From contig CM030711.1 of NCBI GenBank assembly GCA_017979445.1, positions 10,571,221-10,635,220 of the forward strand: a stretch of DNA of 64,000 nucleotides, read 5' to 3'. The notes below the pieces were generated by a model, which was given only the letters and a program-made list of their open reading frames with translations, had not been told where the DNA came from and searched no databases. Of the stretch, positions 1 through 11,629 are shown in pieces (the stretch's first letter is position 1; every line of letters starts with the position of its first letter). Source of the stretch: Akebia trifoliata. Its lineage: Eukaryota > Streptophyta > Magnoliopsida > Ranunculales > Lardizabalaceae. Made by a program: the position numbers and the translations under genes.

Positions 1-304
1 ATCCCATCTCTATTTCACAAAGAAACCAAAGCCTAGCCCGCATACAATTGACCCAATTCTCCGGCCGGGCTAGCATTTGATTTCTTTGTCCAATAATAGA
101 GAGGTGTGGATGAGACACGAAAATGAGCCAGGCCTAGCAGTCTGAAGGAAGCCTGATCCCATCCCTCAAATTAATGGGTCTGATCCACTCGAACTAAGTC
201 CTTAGAGGGCCGACCTTTAAATCCTAAACCCAGTCCAAAGAAGGCCTGGTGGGCCACACCCATTAACAGCTAATTAAACTTTAAGAGTTTTAGAAGTTAC
301 TCAC
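1..304 (-). other. Part of pectinesterase intron 1
   Basis: This stretch lies 3' of the GTGAGT donor at 304-299 on the minus strand. I see no coding similarity to the second pectinesterase exon here, so it is read as intron. It contains a short imperfect inverted repeat around 30-75 (AGCCTAGCCCG against CGGGCTAGC), possibly a MITE scrap. Confidence 0.6.
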
Positions 305-1259
305 CAAAAGTGGCTGTTCTAAATGTAGTCCATCCTTGCAAGAAATTCCTATTAGCAGACACCACAGTCTTCCCCATCCCGTCGCCTACAAACATAATGT
401 TGGTCTTTTTCTTCTTCAATTCTACATTCTCCCTATAAACTCCTTTCTTCACATATATCACATACCTCCTTTCACTATAGCTTGGAGCTTGATTCACCGC
501 CTCCATGATCGATTGAAACTCCCCACTCCCATCCAACGCGACCACCGCGTCCACATGCATACCTTGTGTAGTAGCATCACCTAGTACGAGTTCTCGATCT
601 TGGTCCATCATCCACGATGGGAAATCCAAATCATCCCCATTGTTTGTTGTACCATTTATGATTTTGTGTGGTTTTCCAGGCATAATATGTAACGAATTAT
701 ACATTGTTAATACGTTACTAATAAGCTGCGTCACTTGTTTTAAGCTCCCTTTGATGTACTTCACTAGTTGACCTGATGTGCCCTCGAAGCCCTCAAGACA
801 CGTATCTGGATTACTTAGAGCTGCACTTAGCCATGCTCTAAGATTTCCTTCATGGTGAATAATTGAACTGTTTTGAATTTTCTCCATCTCTTGCATCGCC
901 CATCCTAGCTCATCGACAGAGTAATCGAGAAGTTCGACACAATCTTCAACGGCTATCTGTTCACGGGGATTGACTGATAAGGCACTGAATTTTGTCACCA
1001 ATTCAATGGCTCTTTGAGCTTCCATCATTGTCATCTTGATAGCAGCATGCAGAATCGAAATGGGGGTTCGGATGCTCATACGATTGCATTCGGATTGGAA
1101 GTTGGAGAGGCAGAGTTCGGGGTTGATTGTGCCAGCACAAATTTGTTTGATCATGGCTTGTATGATCAGATTTTGTTCATGAGAAGAGGTAGTAGTAGAA
1201 AGAGAGTGTATTGAAGGTAGAAGAAGAAGAAGAATAAGGGGAATATAAGATAATGCCAT
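305..1259 (-). CDS. Pectinesterase with N-terminal inhibitor domain, exon 1 (partial gene)
   Basis: Type-I pectin methylesterases remove methyl esters from cell-wall homogalacturonan after secretion. The ATG at 1259-1257 opens a hydrophobic signal peptide (about residues 1-20, with a run of leucines). A PMEI-type pro-region follows (about 30-180), with the expected cysteines in QICAGTINPELC, AVEDCVELL and NPDTCLEGF. A linker then leads into the start of the catalytic domain: DAVVALDGSGEFQSIMEAV, YVIYVKKGVYRENV, FVGDGMGKT and TTFRTATF. Catalytic Asp, Asp and Arg residues would lie in the next exon(s), outside the window. The exon ends at 305 before a good donor, GTGAGT, in phase 1; an intron just after the TTFRTATF motif is common in this family. 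The exon shows no frameshift or stop. A TATA-like CTTATAAG lies at 1344-1351, about 85 bp upstream of the ATG. The exact subfamily cannot be told from exon 1. Confidence 0.93.
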
Positions 1260-2258
1260 TGTTAAGATGAAATAAGGAGAAAAAATGAATGTAAGTGGCT
1301 CTTTAAGTAGGATTTGTATCTAAGAATTGTGGGCATTGTGTGTCTTATAAGTAAGGGTTATCTTCAGCCTCGACTCTTTCTTTATGCTTTTCCCTCACCA
1401 AAGTTGGAAGTTATGCCTTTACATGGAATATGGTTTGTTTTTGAGAAGTTTTGTGGTAGCCATCCGGGTATGATGAGAATCAAGACTTGAAACTGATTGA
1501 CATACTTTTTTTTGACTCCAGTCTTCCATGAGAACTATAAAATGACCAACATGCCCTCATATCAACCTCTTGGTAAAAATCCCCAGCTACTGAAAAGGCC
1601 AAAAATGATGGGGTTTTAGGGAGAAATTCAGGAGTTCATGACCTCGGAAATAGTCGAAGCTGATATTAAGACAAGAAAATCAGTCATTTTTGGCAAGATG
1701 TCCAAGATGACATGAAGACAAGATTGACTACAATGAAACAATTATCTTGTATTCAGAAGATTGAAGAGCTTGAAGTGGAGGGAATCGGCTAAGACGTTGG
1801 GGTCAACGGCATTTTGGTCATTTAATTAACCTACTATAGAAGACCAAATTCAAGGGGTACATCATCAGTTAGAGAACTCTGAGGATGGGGTATCCCTAAT
1901 TTTCACCAAATTCCGGAAGAGTACAGTATTACACATTGCTTTCGACATCAATTTTAGGAATCTAGGGTAGTCTTGCTTCTTTAAATTTACATGGATTCCC
2001 TACACACCACCTTACAATTTAAGTTCACAAAAGATTCCATGAGTATGGATTTCTTAGCATAATTAAGAAACAAAAAGCGTTGTTCACAGCCTTGAAAATT
2101 TTCATTCTTGCATCACCTAGCTAATAACTTAGTGATAACTAATATTTCATTCACGCATCAGAGAAATCAAACCAAGTACTAAAACACCGTTCATCAACAG
2201 CCATGGGAACATTATTTGAATTTACATTGTAACCATGACCCATCGCTCCTTTGACCAT
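1260..2258. other. Intergenic: PME promoter side, MITE remnant, SUS 3' UTR side
   Basis: No coding region is visible. About 1490-1940 is a degraded inverted-repeat element: GACTCCAGTCTTCCATGAGA on the left mirrors the reverse complement of the right end near 1850-1900 (GAATTTGGTCTTCTATAG on the minus strand). It resembles the GACATGCCCCCT MITE family at 2943-3660 and 14470-14960. About 2050-2258 is the probable 3' UTR of the sucrose synthase gene. Confidence 0.45.
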
Positions 2259-5200
2259 TTATTTCAGTTTTGTGTGATCAGATGGCTCTGCAACTGTAAA
2301 AGATTTCACCTGAAAACAAAACAAAAAAAGACTATTAACATACAATAGTTAAACTATATTGAACAAAAGACATGGCTCTGATTCCTTTAAATGAGACCAA
2401 ATATTTGGGATAAGCGTTTGATGATGATTATTTTTTTTATACTGGATCAAAGAAACCAAAATATTTCTAGTTTTGACAGTGTACAAGGAATAAAGGGATG
2501 ACTGAATCACTCACCAGTTCACGGAATTTTAGAATGTAGAACATCTCCAAATATCGCCGGGTCTCTCGCCTTTCAAGCTTTGACACATACTTCCAAAAGC
2601 CATAAACCCCAGCTAATGTCATTAACTTTTCTGAATAAAGTTTCCAAGTATACCTGCAAAATTACAAGTGGAGAAATGGTGATCATAAGCCTTTTTTTTT
2701 CTTTTTTCTTTTTTCCTGACACAACTATATAAATTATGAAGGTGATATGCTCTTACACGCATGGAGAAGGAAGTAATTCAATTTGGTGTATAGGATGGTC
2801 TCTTATATGGGAGTAAAATAGTTAATGGATACATGAAGCATGGGATCATTACCTGTAAAAGAATGTGGTTGTAAACTTGTAATGTGTAGTTAGGGTAGTT
2901 TTATTTCATTTCGTATTTAATTATTTTGAAGCTTAAATGAAAGGGTGATTTAGACATGCCCCCCTGTGTTTTGGTAAATATTACAGATACACCATATGTG
3001 AAATTGATAACATGCATCCCTTGACTTCAGTCTTTTACATAAGGGAAAAATACTCAAATGCCCTCATCTTCATCTTTTTTAAATAAAAAATTTAACCATC
3101 ATCTACCCTAAGATTTTATCTACTTCAAGTCTTCAACCTTCAAATCTCAAAGGTAAGATACAATTTTTGAGAAATTATAAAATGATACTTAAAAAAAAAA
3201 ATTGTATAAAAATCTAAGAATTTCTACAAATGAGGCAATGTAGAAAATGAAGGATGAAGATAAGGATGAATAGATTAAAGTTACCCTAGAGGTTGAAGAG
3301 CTTGAAGATGACTGGTTTTTTGAAGAAAAAACAAATTAGATTTTTGGGGAAATTAAAAATAATGGGATTTTGGGTAGAAAAATATAAGGTCTTATGTATA
3401 AAGAGTTAGTTCTACGCTTAAAACAAGGAATTGAAGATATAAACTTGAGTAGATATACCGATGGAGATTGGAGGACTAGAAGATGACTGATTTTGAGGAG
3501 ACAAATCTGGGTTTTTGGCTGGAGGTTCAGTATGAGGGGCTAGTTTTTTTCCTTAGTATATTTAGAAAACAGACGTCAAGGGATGCATTTCATCAGTTTC
3601 AAAACATAGGGGGGCAACTCTAATATTCAGTAAAATGTAGGGGGCATGTCTAAGTCACCCTAAATGAAATTATCCAGAAAAAATATTAGCAGAATCCATT
3701 GGATTTTGAAGATTAACCAATAAGCATCTCAAATTGGTTTTGGAAGTCTGATCTCCCTCGAATGAGATCATTATGTATCTATCTTTTTCCTCTTTTTCTA
3801 TTATCTTTTGTGATCTCTAAAAATTAGGTACGTAACAAAGACGAACCTTTCTTGGATCCGCTGAAACCCTGCAGTAGAGATCTTCTCCCAGTGGGTGAGA
3901 TCCTTCTTGCTCTTTTCAAAAAAGTCAGTCATGAGTTCAGCAGCCTGATCAGGGTGATATGGGTCAATGTGGAATCCTGATATACCGTGTTCAATTATCT
4001 CAGCAGGACCTCCATGACAAGTGGCAAATGTTGGAAGACCACAAGTCATGCCCTCCACAACTGTGAGCCCAAACCCTTCATAGAGAGCAGGCTACAACAA
4101 AGGGAAAAGTTTACAAGTAATGTGAGTTTAAATAACAAATAAAGAAGCACAAAAGTCCAACCAGTAGCATATACCTGTACAAAAGCGCCTCTTGTGTCAG
4201 CAATGCAGCGATAGAGCTCACCATTACGAGCTCGGTTCATTTGGGAGGATATCCATCGGAGCTGACTTTCCAAGTTGTACGTCTTAATAAGGCTGTGCAT
4301 CTTCTCAATCTCGGCAATTTCTTCTCTATCACTCGACTTCTTCACGTCAATGTAACCACCAACTACAACAAGATTTACCAGTTCCCTCAGTTTTTCATTC
4401 TTACCATACCACTCGACCAGCCCTGTTATGTTTTTAACTCGGTCAAGCCTCGCCATGGAAAAGACAATAGGCTTCGATCGATCAACCAAATTACCACTGT
4501 TACCAAAAATGAAAAATCAGATTGTATTTTGATAGATAACGTGGAATTTATGAAGAAAAGAAACAAAATAAGAAAGAGAATGTATCGGCGCACGGCGAAA
4601 ATGCACATTTTACCTTAAAACAATTCATAACTTCATGAGCATAAATATAATAAACCAATTCAGAAAGCTAACGATTAGATCTACAAGATTGGTTCTAATG
4701 TATATCACGAGAAAAGGTCATTTTAAGGGTCAAGTAAAAGCGTACTATTTTTAGTGAGCTTTTATTTTCACGTTTTTAGCTTATTTTGAGTACCCTACTT
4801 GTTTCTTAGAAGTTTATTATTAGGGATTCAATGATTAGTATAGGAGTTCTAGTCAAATTAGAAATTTTACTATTTTTGAAAATTTTATATTTCGGGAAAG
4901 TTACTATTTCAGGACGGTACTTCGGAGTTTGGAGTACAAGGTAGACTCAAATTAGAGGTCGATAGTCCATATAAATCACTATAAGAAATATTTATTCATT
5001 GATTATGATTAGTTTTTACAACTATTATTTCTCTTATTTTGCCTTGACCTGAGGATTCAAGGTTCTTTATCTAAAGTGGAAGGCGGCAATCTTCTCCTTC
5101 GACTCACCACAGTTGAATGTGTCACAGAAAAAATGCAATTAAAGAGTATTAAATGAATATATAATGTGCGGACATTTATTATGTATTACAGTGTAGCATT

Positions 5201-7495
5201 TTAAGGGTAAAATAACATTAAAAGCACATATAACAGCTGTGATACCATGCTAAGCAGATGCTGATGAGATTTGAATTTAGGACGATTTTTTAAAATTTGA
5301 GAATGATGACTCACAGCCTTCTCATCAAAGTTACAAGCTTGCCTAAAGCAAGCAAGTGGAAATTTAATTAAATTTAATATAACAATGATTCCTAAGCAAA
5401 ATATTTTATAATTTTATTTAAGATCATTATGATGAATTGTGGGTAAAGATTCGGGCTTGTATATGGATTTATCCTGTTAGTATGAGAACTCAACTCCACA
5501 CAGGTTTAACATTTTATGGTCTCACAACAGAAAACACAAAATAAGTTTGAGGAAATGGTAGGATAAGTACATACATGTGCTCTAGATTCTGCTCTGGATC
5601 ATATAAAAGCTTTTCGATTGAACCATGCAGGGTAGTAAGTCTTCTCTCCTTTTCCCAGTATGGAAAGTATATGGTCATATCTGCCCCCGGAGAGACGATA
5701 TTGAACTTGGGATCAAAAACATCAATTCCATGAACAACTCGGTACAGTCCTGGAAGAGTAAACGATGTGTGGCTCTCGTACTGTCCAACGGTGTGCTTGC
5801 TGAAACAAGATGCTCACTAATTAGAACTGCTGATATTATATGTGAACCACTGAAACTAGCATCTTGACAGTATTACAAGGTTGCAGCAAATCTTTCTAGT
5901 TCTAATTGCAGTGCTAATAGTACAGTAATCATAGCAACAGATTGGGCTGAGCCATGTTGACAATTGAACAATTTTCATCTAAACATACACATTAAAGTGA
6001 AAATCATTTTATATGAAAAATAAATAAAAATGACCTAAAAAGGAAGGTACCTTCCTGCAATCTCCTGATATGTACTAGTGATTATAAAATCTGCATGGTT
6101 CATGGCAATTACATCAGCAGTAAATTGACATGAGAAGTGGTATGTGTCTTCATATTTTCTCCAATATATATCAGAATCTGGATACTTTGTTTTCTCCAAT
6201 GCATGAGCTATGTTGCACTGCACATAAAATGTGACAATTCAAAATAATTTCCCCTCAAAGGATTCACAATCACAGAACTTTGTGTAGCATAAACAGAGGA
6301 ACAGAGACATCATATCAAACCTGTGTAATTCCCAATTTATAAGCTAACAAAGTGGCAACAAGATTTCCATCACTGTAGTTGCCAATAATTAGATCTGGAA
6401 CACCCTGCATCTCGGCGATAATCTCACCTGCTGCATCCTGATCTCAACATACAATTGATAGGAGCATCATACATTAATACAGACGGTCAGAAAAAAAGTA
6501 GCCAAAGACGGTGATTTTGGCATATACTAATATGTGTGTGTGTTTGTGTGTGAGTTTGGTTAGATGCATCTACTTTATTCAAGTGAAAATGGATTAATAC
6601 CAAGGAAAAAATTTATCCAGAATAAAGAAAGTTACATGGGAGTGATTGTCTTGCATATCTAAGGAAGAGAAAACTTGGTCAATTCTAGTACAAAACACCA
6701 TAAATATTTTTGAACAGATCATTCTAACCTCCCCATAAAAGTATTCCAGGCATGCTTACCTACTTTGAGCAAGTAACCCTACAAAGGATATATGTATAGG
6801 GTCAGGTTCAACAGCCAACATTTTGTCCTATATGGGTTAGAAGTTTTAGAATAGACTGATTTATTGTGAGGATGATCTCTATAGTGAGATCATCCTCACA
6901 AAAAATCAGCCTATTCCAAAACCTTCTAACCTCATCAAAAGTGGTTTACAATTCAACAGTCCACAATTCTTCAACTTGTAAAAAACTTTTGAAGGGGTTA
7001 GAAGTTTCAGATTAGGCTGATTTTTGGTGAGGATGATCTCCTAACCATAGAGATCATCCTCACAAAAAATCATCTCATTCCGAAACTTCTAACCCAAATA
7101 GGACAAATGCGTTGGCACCCTAATGTTTGCTGCCAAACGGGACACCATATATGTATATAATGAACAGATCACAGCTTAACTATAGAAGTCTTGTAGGCAT
7201 AAGGCATCCAATCAGAACCAACTTGCTCGAGGGCATTGCACCTTAATCTTCACATTGTCAACATCCTCATTTCCAAGTGTCAAGTTCTGACTGCTGTCTT
7301 ATTCTCATTTTATGCGTGAATGTTATGATTATTAAGTGCCAACCTCCAAATTATTCTGCTTAATGTGTGGATTTATAGGTTTTTTTTTTCCCAGAAAACA
7401 TATAATACAGCAAAAAAATTTCAAACATATAGAAGAAAGTGTATTGTTGGGTTTACCCTTACCATTAATATATCACACACATCAGTTTAAAAAAT

Positions 7496-7549
<54 letters not shown>

Positions 7550-10500
7550 TGTTTTAATTTCTTGTTTTTATCACAACATTTATATTTTTGCTGAATTTTT
7601 TAACAGACTTTCATTTCATAAATCCAAATTATACTAACTTTTCTGGACCATATTTTTTCCATATGCTGAATTGCTAGCTAGGTTCCAATATCTGATCAAC
7701 ACTGGTACAATTATTCCTTGCTACTCCTCAAAGCTTCTCATATAGGTTACAAAAAGATCAGCACTCCATGCCTAGTGATCTACATGAGAAGTTCTCAGTT
7801 AGTTAGTTGTCTGCAGGTGAGATCTTTGGTGATTCTTCTTGCTCTTAAAATCTTGACATTCAACCCTTGTTTCCGACTCCCCTACTCTCAACAATACAAA
7901 TCAGGCCAATTGTGTCTGATTCGATACCAATGCACATAACTGTATGTGCCTCTGCAGTGTCTTCTCAGACAGACAAAGTCAGCCAATTTTCACTAATGAC
8001 AGTAACTCATCTCTTCAGTTACAGCTGATCACGAAGGATGTATATAGGCTATAGTCACTTGATATGTCAGAATCGGTCCAAATCATGCAAACTAATCATT
8101 TGTTTTATAATGAATTAGTAATAATGTATGATGTCCTGTGTATATTTGCCTTCATTAGTGTTCAACATAGTCCTTACATGAGCAAAACGAAAGTTTTTTT
8201 CTTGATTTATGATGAGGGTTAATTGCAATATGTGTCTTGCTACATGCCCACCATAAACACATCTAATCAATCAGAGGAAGGATAAAAAATATAAGAAGTC
8301 GACAAGACACGTAGAAACTTAGAACATAATCCAGTAAAACAACTGTTACTTAAGCATCAGATTAGCAACTTTAAGGTTAACAAGATTTACCTGTGCAAAG
8401 GTCTCTAGGTAAGGCCAAACATCAAATCTTGAAATCCATTGAGGAAGAATTCCTTTCTTTGTTCTAAAGGGCACTCGCAAAATATGTGTATATTGTGTGC
8501 CAATAATTCTTTCCAGACGCTGATTGCATGTAGTCCCTTTTGCATCAGGTATTAGACGGGTCACCTTGGACCATTAACAATAAAAGTTTCAGATATAAAG
8601 CCAAGTGGGTGAATGGAGAAGAAAATAAATAGATCATCATTAAGTTTTTGGTGAAGAGAAGGACAAACATTTAAACTTACAATAAGAATCCTTGGAGTAA
8701 AAGTAAGTCCTTGCTTCTTTATTCTCAGAAGCATCTCATTCTCTAAGGCACGTACTTGGTCCAATATATAAACAACCTGTTTGCATCAATAACCAAATCT
8801 GTGGTGTAAGAATGCCATCACAATATGTACAAGGAAAACATAGAATCCAAGTTTGGGCAGTTACCTGCCCGCCAGTATCCGGCAAACCTAAGACATTTGC
8901 TTGGCCAAAATATCCATGCGGAGATATAACGGCAACATTAAACACCATTGGAATCCTCCCAAGGAATGACTCCAGAGTAGAAGGATCAGGTGCCTGAAGT
9001 ATGTCTAAGAGAAGGTGTACCATCTCTTGGACACGACATGCGGTATCACCCCATCCCCTCTCAAAACCCATTTCTTGGAATCTGTAAGTGGGATGATAAA
9101 GTAGAAAGATTATATAAAGCTCTTGAACCAGGCCTCAACTTAGCACTCGAAAGCCTTTTAAATCTCAGACGAGATGAGATCTCAAGCAAGTTTCTAGTTT
9201 TTTTTTTTTTTTCACACACATGATTTCTAAGAATTCAAAATTTTAAGATCTGTATAAGAAGAGATTTTGTGATTGTAGCATCTATTAATCCAATAAGGGA
9301 AGTAAGGGTTTAACTCGCCAATCCAAGATGATTTGACCCAACATCATTGGGTGCAAAGACGATCCAAAAAACTGACACCAAAAAAGATGCTCAAAGTGTG
9401 GGTCACATAGCACAATCCCAAATAAAATAGCAGAAATTGGCACACAAGAACATAGACATGTAGTTACTTGTACTCAAAATCTGAATATGGTGCATCTGGT
9501 GGAAGCGTAGAAAGATGTTCCTCTGCCTTCCCCAAAGCGGATTGAAGTCTGGATATGCTCTGTATCCGATCATTCAGCATCATAGCCTACAATATCGTAT
9601 TAAACTAAATTCATTCAGCCACAATTAAGCACACAGAACGGATATCGGCAAAATTATGATAAAAGCAGACTTACGTGACCCTTATACTTGTGTGCGCGAA
9701 GAAAATCAAGCAAAGGCCCCAAATTTTCTCTTTTATTGAACAAAATTGATGAGAGGTGACGATTGAGGAATTGAACACCACTTCCGATCGAAGACGACCG
9801 GGTTGGGCGAGGAAATGAAGCATTGAATGGTTCGAAGTCAAGTTCAAGCACAAACGGATCATCAAACCTGAATTAAACACATAAATTAATAAAATTTGGG
9901 ACTTTTTTCAAGAACAAGTGAAATTTCAAATAGAAATTCTCTAAATGCAAAAGAAATCCTTTAAAGAAAAATAATAACAGAGTAACTTCTTACTGATCAT
10001 CACCGAGCTTTTCTTTGGATTGAAGATATTCAGAAACACTTAATTGATCCACAGTTAGTTCATAAATATTAACACGGACGTATTCCCAAACACCGGGTCT
10101 AGGTCGAATTGCCATAACCACAAAGGGAGGCAAAACTATAGCTTCCTAACAATCAAATCAAACACGCACAAAATCAAAATTAAAGATAAAAAAACACCAA
10201 AGAATCCAAACGAAAAACACCCTTTTTCTTTCATTCTCACTTGTGTGGATTTGAGAACTTCTCCAAATACGCTACTATCTACGAGATTCTGTCCTCCTTT
10301 AATCTCTCCAACAACGTTGGCTAGCTCATCAATTAGGTGATGAGGTTGTAGTATTCCTTTTCCCTGAGCAGCATACCTTCAAGAAAGAGAAGAGAAACAG
10401 AGATGTTAAAAACCCTAGATTTTGAAGTTCAGATCAAAATCAGAGAAAAATCAAACAAAAACAGAGATGAAGGAGAAGATCGACCTGGAGAGTAGAGAAA

Positions 10501-10582
10501 CGAGTTGGTTACGGTGAGCTGAGAGAGTGTCTTCGACTCTATCTCTGAAACTCGGAGCTCGTTCGAGTTTAGGGTTCGACAT
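2259..10582 (-). CDS. SUS: Sucrose synthase, complete 15-exon gene
   Basis: Catalyses the reversible cleavage of sucrose with UDP to UDP-glucose and fructose in cytosol or near plasma membrane and wall. I resolved exons at 10582-10485, 10376-10241, 10145-9994, 9867-9675, 9586-9468, 9081-8865, 8776-8681, 8564-8391, 6437-6321, 6217-6051, 5799-5575, 4496-4175, 4091-3847, 2653-2515 and 2309-2259. All introns are GT-AG, all phases match, and the sum is 816 codons plus TAA, the normal family length. N-terminal regulatory region: [12 protein letters not shown], where Ser11 aligns with the serine phosphorylated in other sucrose synthases. GT-B catalytic part: [20 protein letters not shown] (His288), [17 protein letters not shown] (His439), [13 protein letters not shown] (Arg581, Lys586), and the GT4 EX7E motif EGFGLTVVE (Glu677, Glu685). 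The start is the only ATG giving the conserved N-terminus. By sequence it recalls the Arabidopsis SUS2/SUS3 type rather than the longer SUS5/6, but that is judged from memory. Introns 8 and 13 host mobile elements (6799-7146 and 2943-3660). Confidence 0.96.
2943..3660. mobile_element. MULE-type MITE in SUS intron 13, with 9-bp target duplication
   Basis: The left end GGGTGATTTAGACATGCCCC matches the reverse complement of the right end (GGGTGACTTAGACATGCCCC). The similarity continues inward on both sides to the phrase CCCTTGACTTCAGTC and its mirror CAAGGGATGCA. The element is flanked by a perfect 9-bp direct repeat TAAATGAAA at 2934-2942 and 3661-3669. Nine-base target duplications with long terminal inverted repeats are typical of Mutator-like elements. 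The 718-bp interior has no coding capacity. It lies between exons 13 and 14 and is removed by splicing in the gene model. Confidence 0.85.
6799..7146. mobile_element. Foldback MITE in SUS intron 8 (member A of the TA-associated family)
   Basis: Inverted arms carry the family module GGGTTAGAAGTTT...CTGATTTTT.GTGAGGATGATCTC, followed by its reverse complement; this whole palindromic block occurs twice. Outer ends are GGGTCAGGTTCAACAGCC on the left and an approximate mirror ending near GGGACACC. It is bordered by TATGTATA and ATATATGTATA, which fits insertion at TA-rich DNA. No coding capacity. Boundaries are good to a few bases. Confidence 0.75.
7499..7542. repeat. (TA)n microsatellite in SUS intron 8
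   Basis: An uninterrupted TA run of about 42 bp. It generates an artificial YIYI reading frame that should not be annotated as a gene. Confidence 0.98.
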
Positions 10583-10760
10583 GGTTACTGAAGTTTGAAG
10601 GATTGGTTGAGATTTCTAAATCAAGAGATAGATGATGTATTAGTACCAAGCGAAGAGTTAGACTCATTCAGACACGAGTGTTATAAATAACTTTGGGTGG
10701 AGACGTAGAGAGTGGCAGAGCAGGAAGTGACGCCTGGACAAGCGAACCTCGTTAGCTTCT
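10583..10760 (-). promoter_or_regulatory. SUS 5' UTR and core promoter
   Basis: On the minus strand a TTATTTATAA box lies at 10690-10681, about 100 bp upstream of the SUS start codon. This would place transcription initiation near 10650 with a leader of about 70 bases. A 5' UTR intron cannot be excluded. Confidence 0.4.
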
Positions 10761-11629
10761 CCATCGTCGATTCCCTTGATTGTGCAAGCTTTGCTATTGG
10801 AACTGATCAGCAAGTTCTGCATGTTTTCCTGGTTTTTCGAAACGGTGGGCAGAAAAAAGATCCTGTTGTACAGTGCCCACTGCTTTAGAATCCACGTGGC
10901 ATACTTTGTTTTATTTTCTCGTTTGAGAGATTTACCCCCGGCAGACCCAACTTTTGCATTTTTATTTGAAAAACTCCCTTGAATTGTTATTACTCACCAA
11001 ACCTCACTGAAGCAAGTTTGTTACCGAATAAACCCTGGAGTGGGGATCCACTTCATAAAACTTAAATTTATGAGGTTAATTTGTTAATCAAGATAATAGA
11101 ATGTGACATCCAAAAATATAATCTTACATCACAGGGTTATAAAGGATAAAATTTTAAAAATTTTAAAAAATAATTATAAAAAAAATGTCAATTTTTGTTG
11201 AATTTTAATTTTAAATTTGAAAGATTAATAACCATCCATTTTCAATACCAACAATCAAGGTCAAAATTATATTTTTTAAAGTTTTTTTCTTTTGAATCTT
11301 AGTATTTTCATGAAACGTAGAAGGCTTGTTTGTTAGATTTCTAATTTCATAAATCTTGTGGACACAACAATCTTTAGTAAGATTTGAAATCTTACCAAAT
11401 TAGTCATGGTAACATGATTCATAAAGTAAAGTTTATTTGATCAGATATAATAGCCGATATTTTAGTACGGATCTATAAACCTGAGGACTCCGATTCACCA
11501 CGTAACGCTTAATAATCCAACGCGCCTAAAATATCTCCTTGTAAAAATTTTTGGCTTACGTGGCATTATTGGACTGTTGGGAGGAGGGTTTCAATCTTCC
11601 ACCCTTCATGCATACGAGCTGCACTCTTT
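10761..11629. other. Intergenic, upstream of SUS
   Basis: AT-rich DNA with no recognisable gene or repeat. A 68-codon open frame at 10776-10982 has no recognisable family, and I treat it as chance. Confidence 0.5.

Noticed and set aside
7336..7557. Open frames with YIYIYI stretches (also at 17317, 17745, 17786, 19038, 21209, 42453)
   Set aside because: They are translations of (TA)n microsatellites with no other support.
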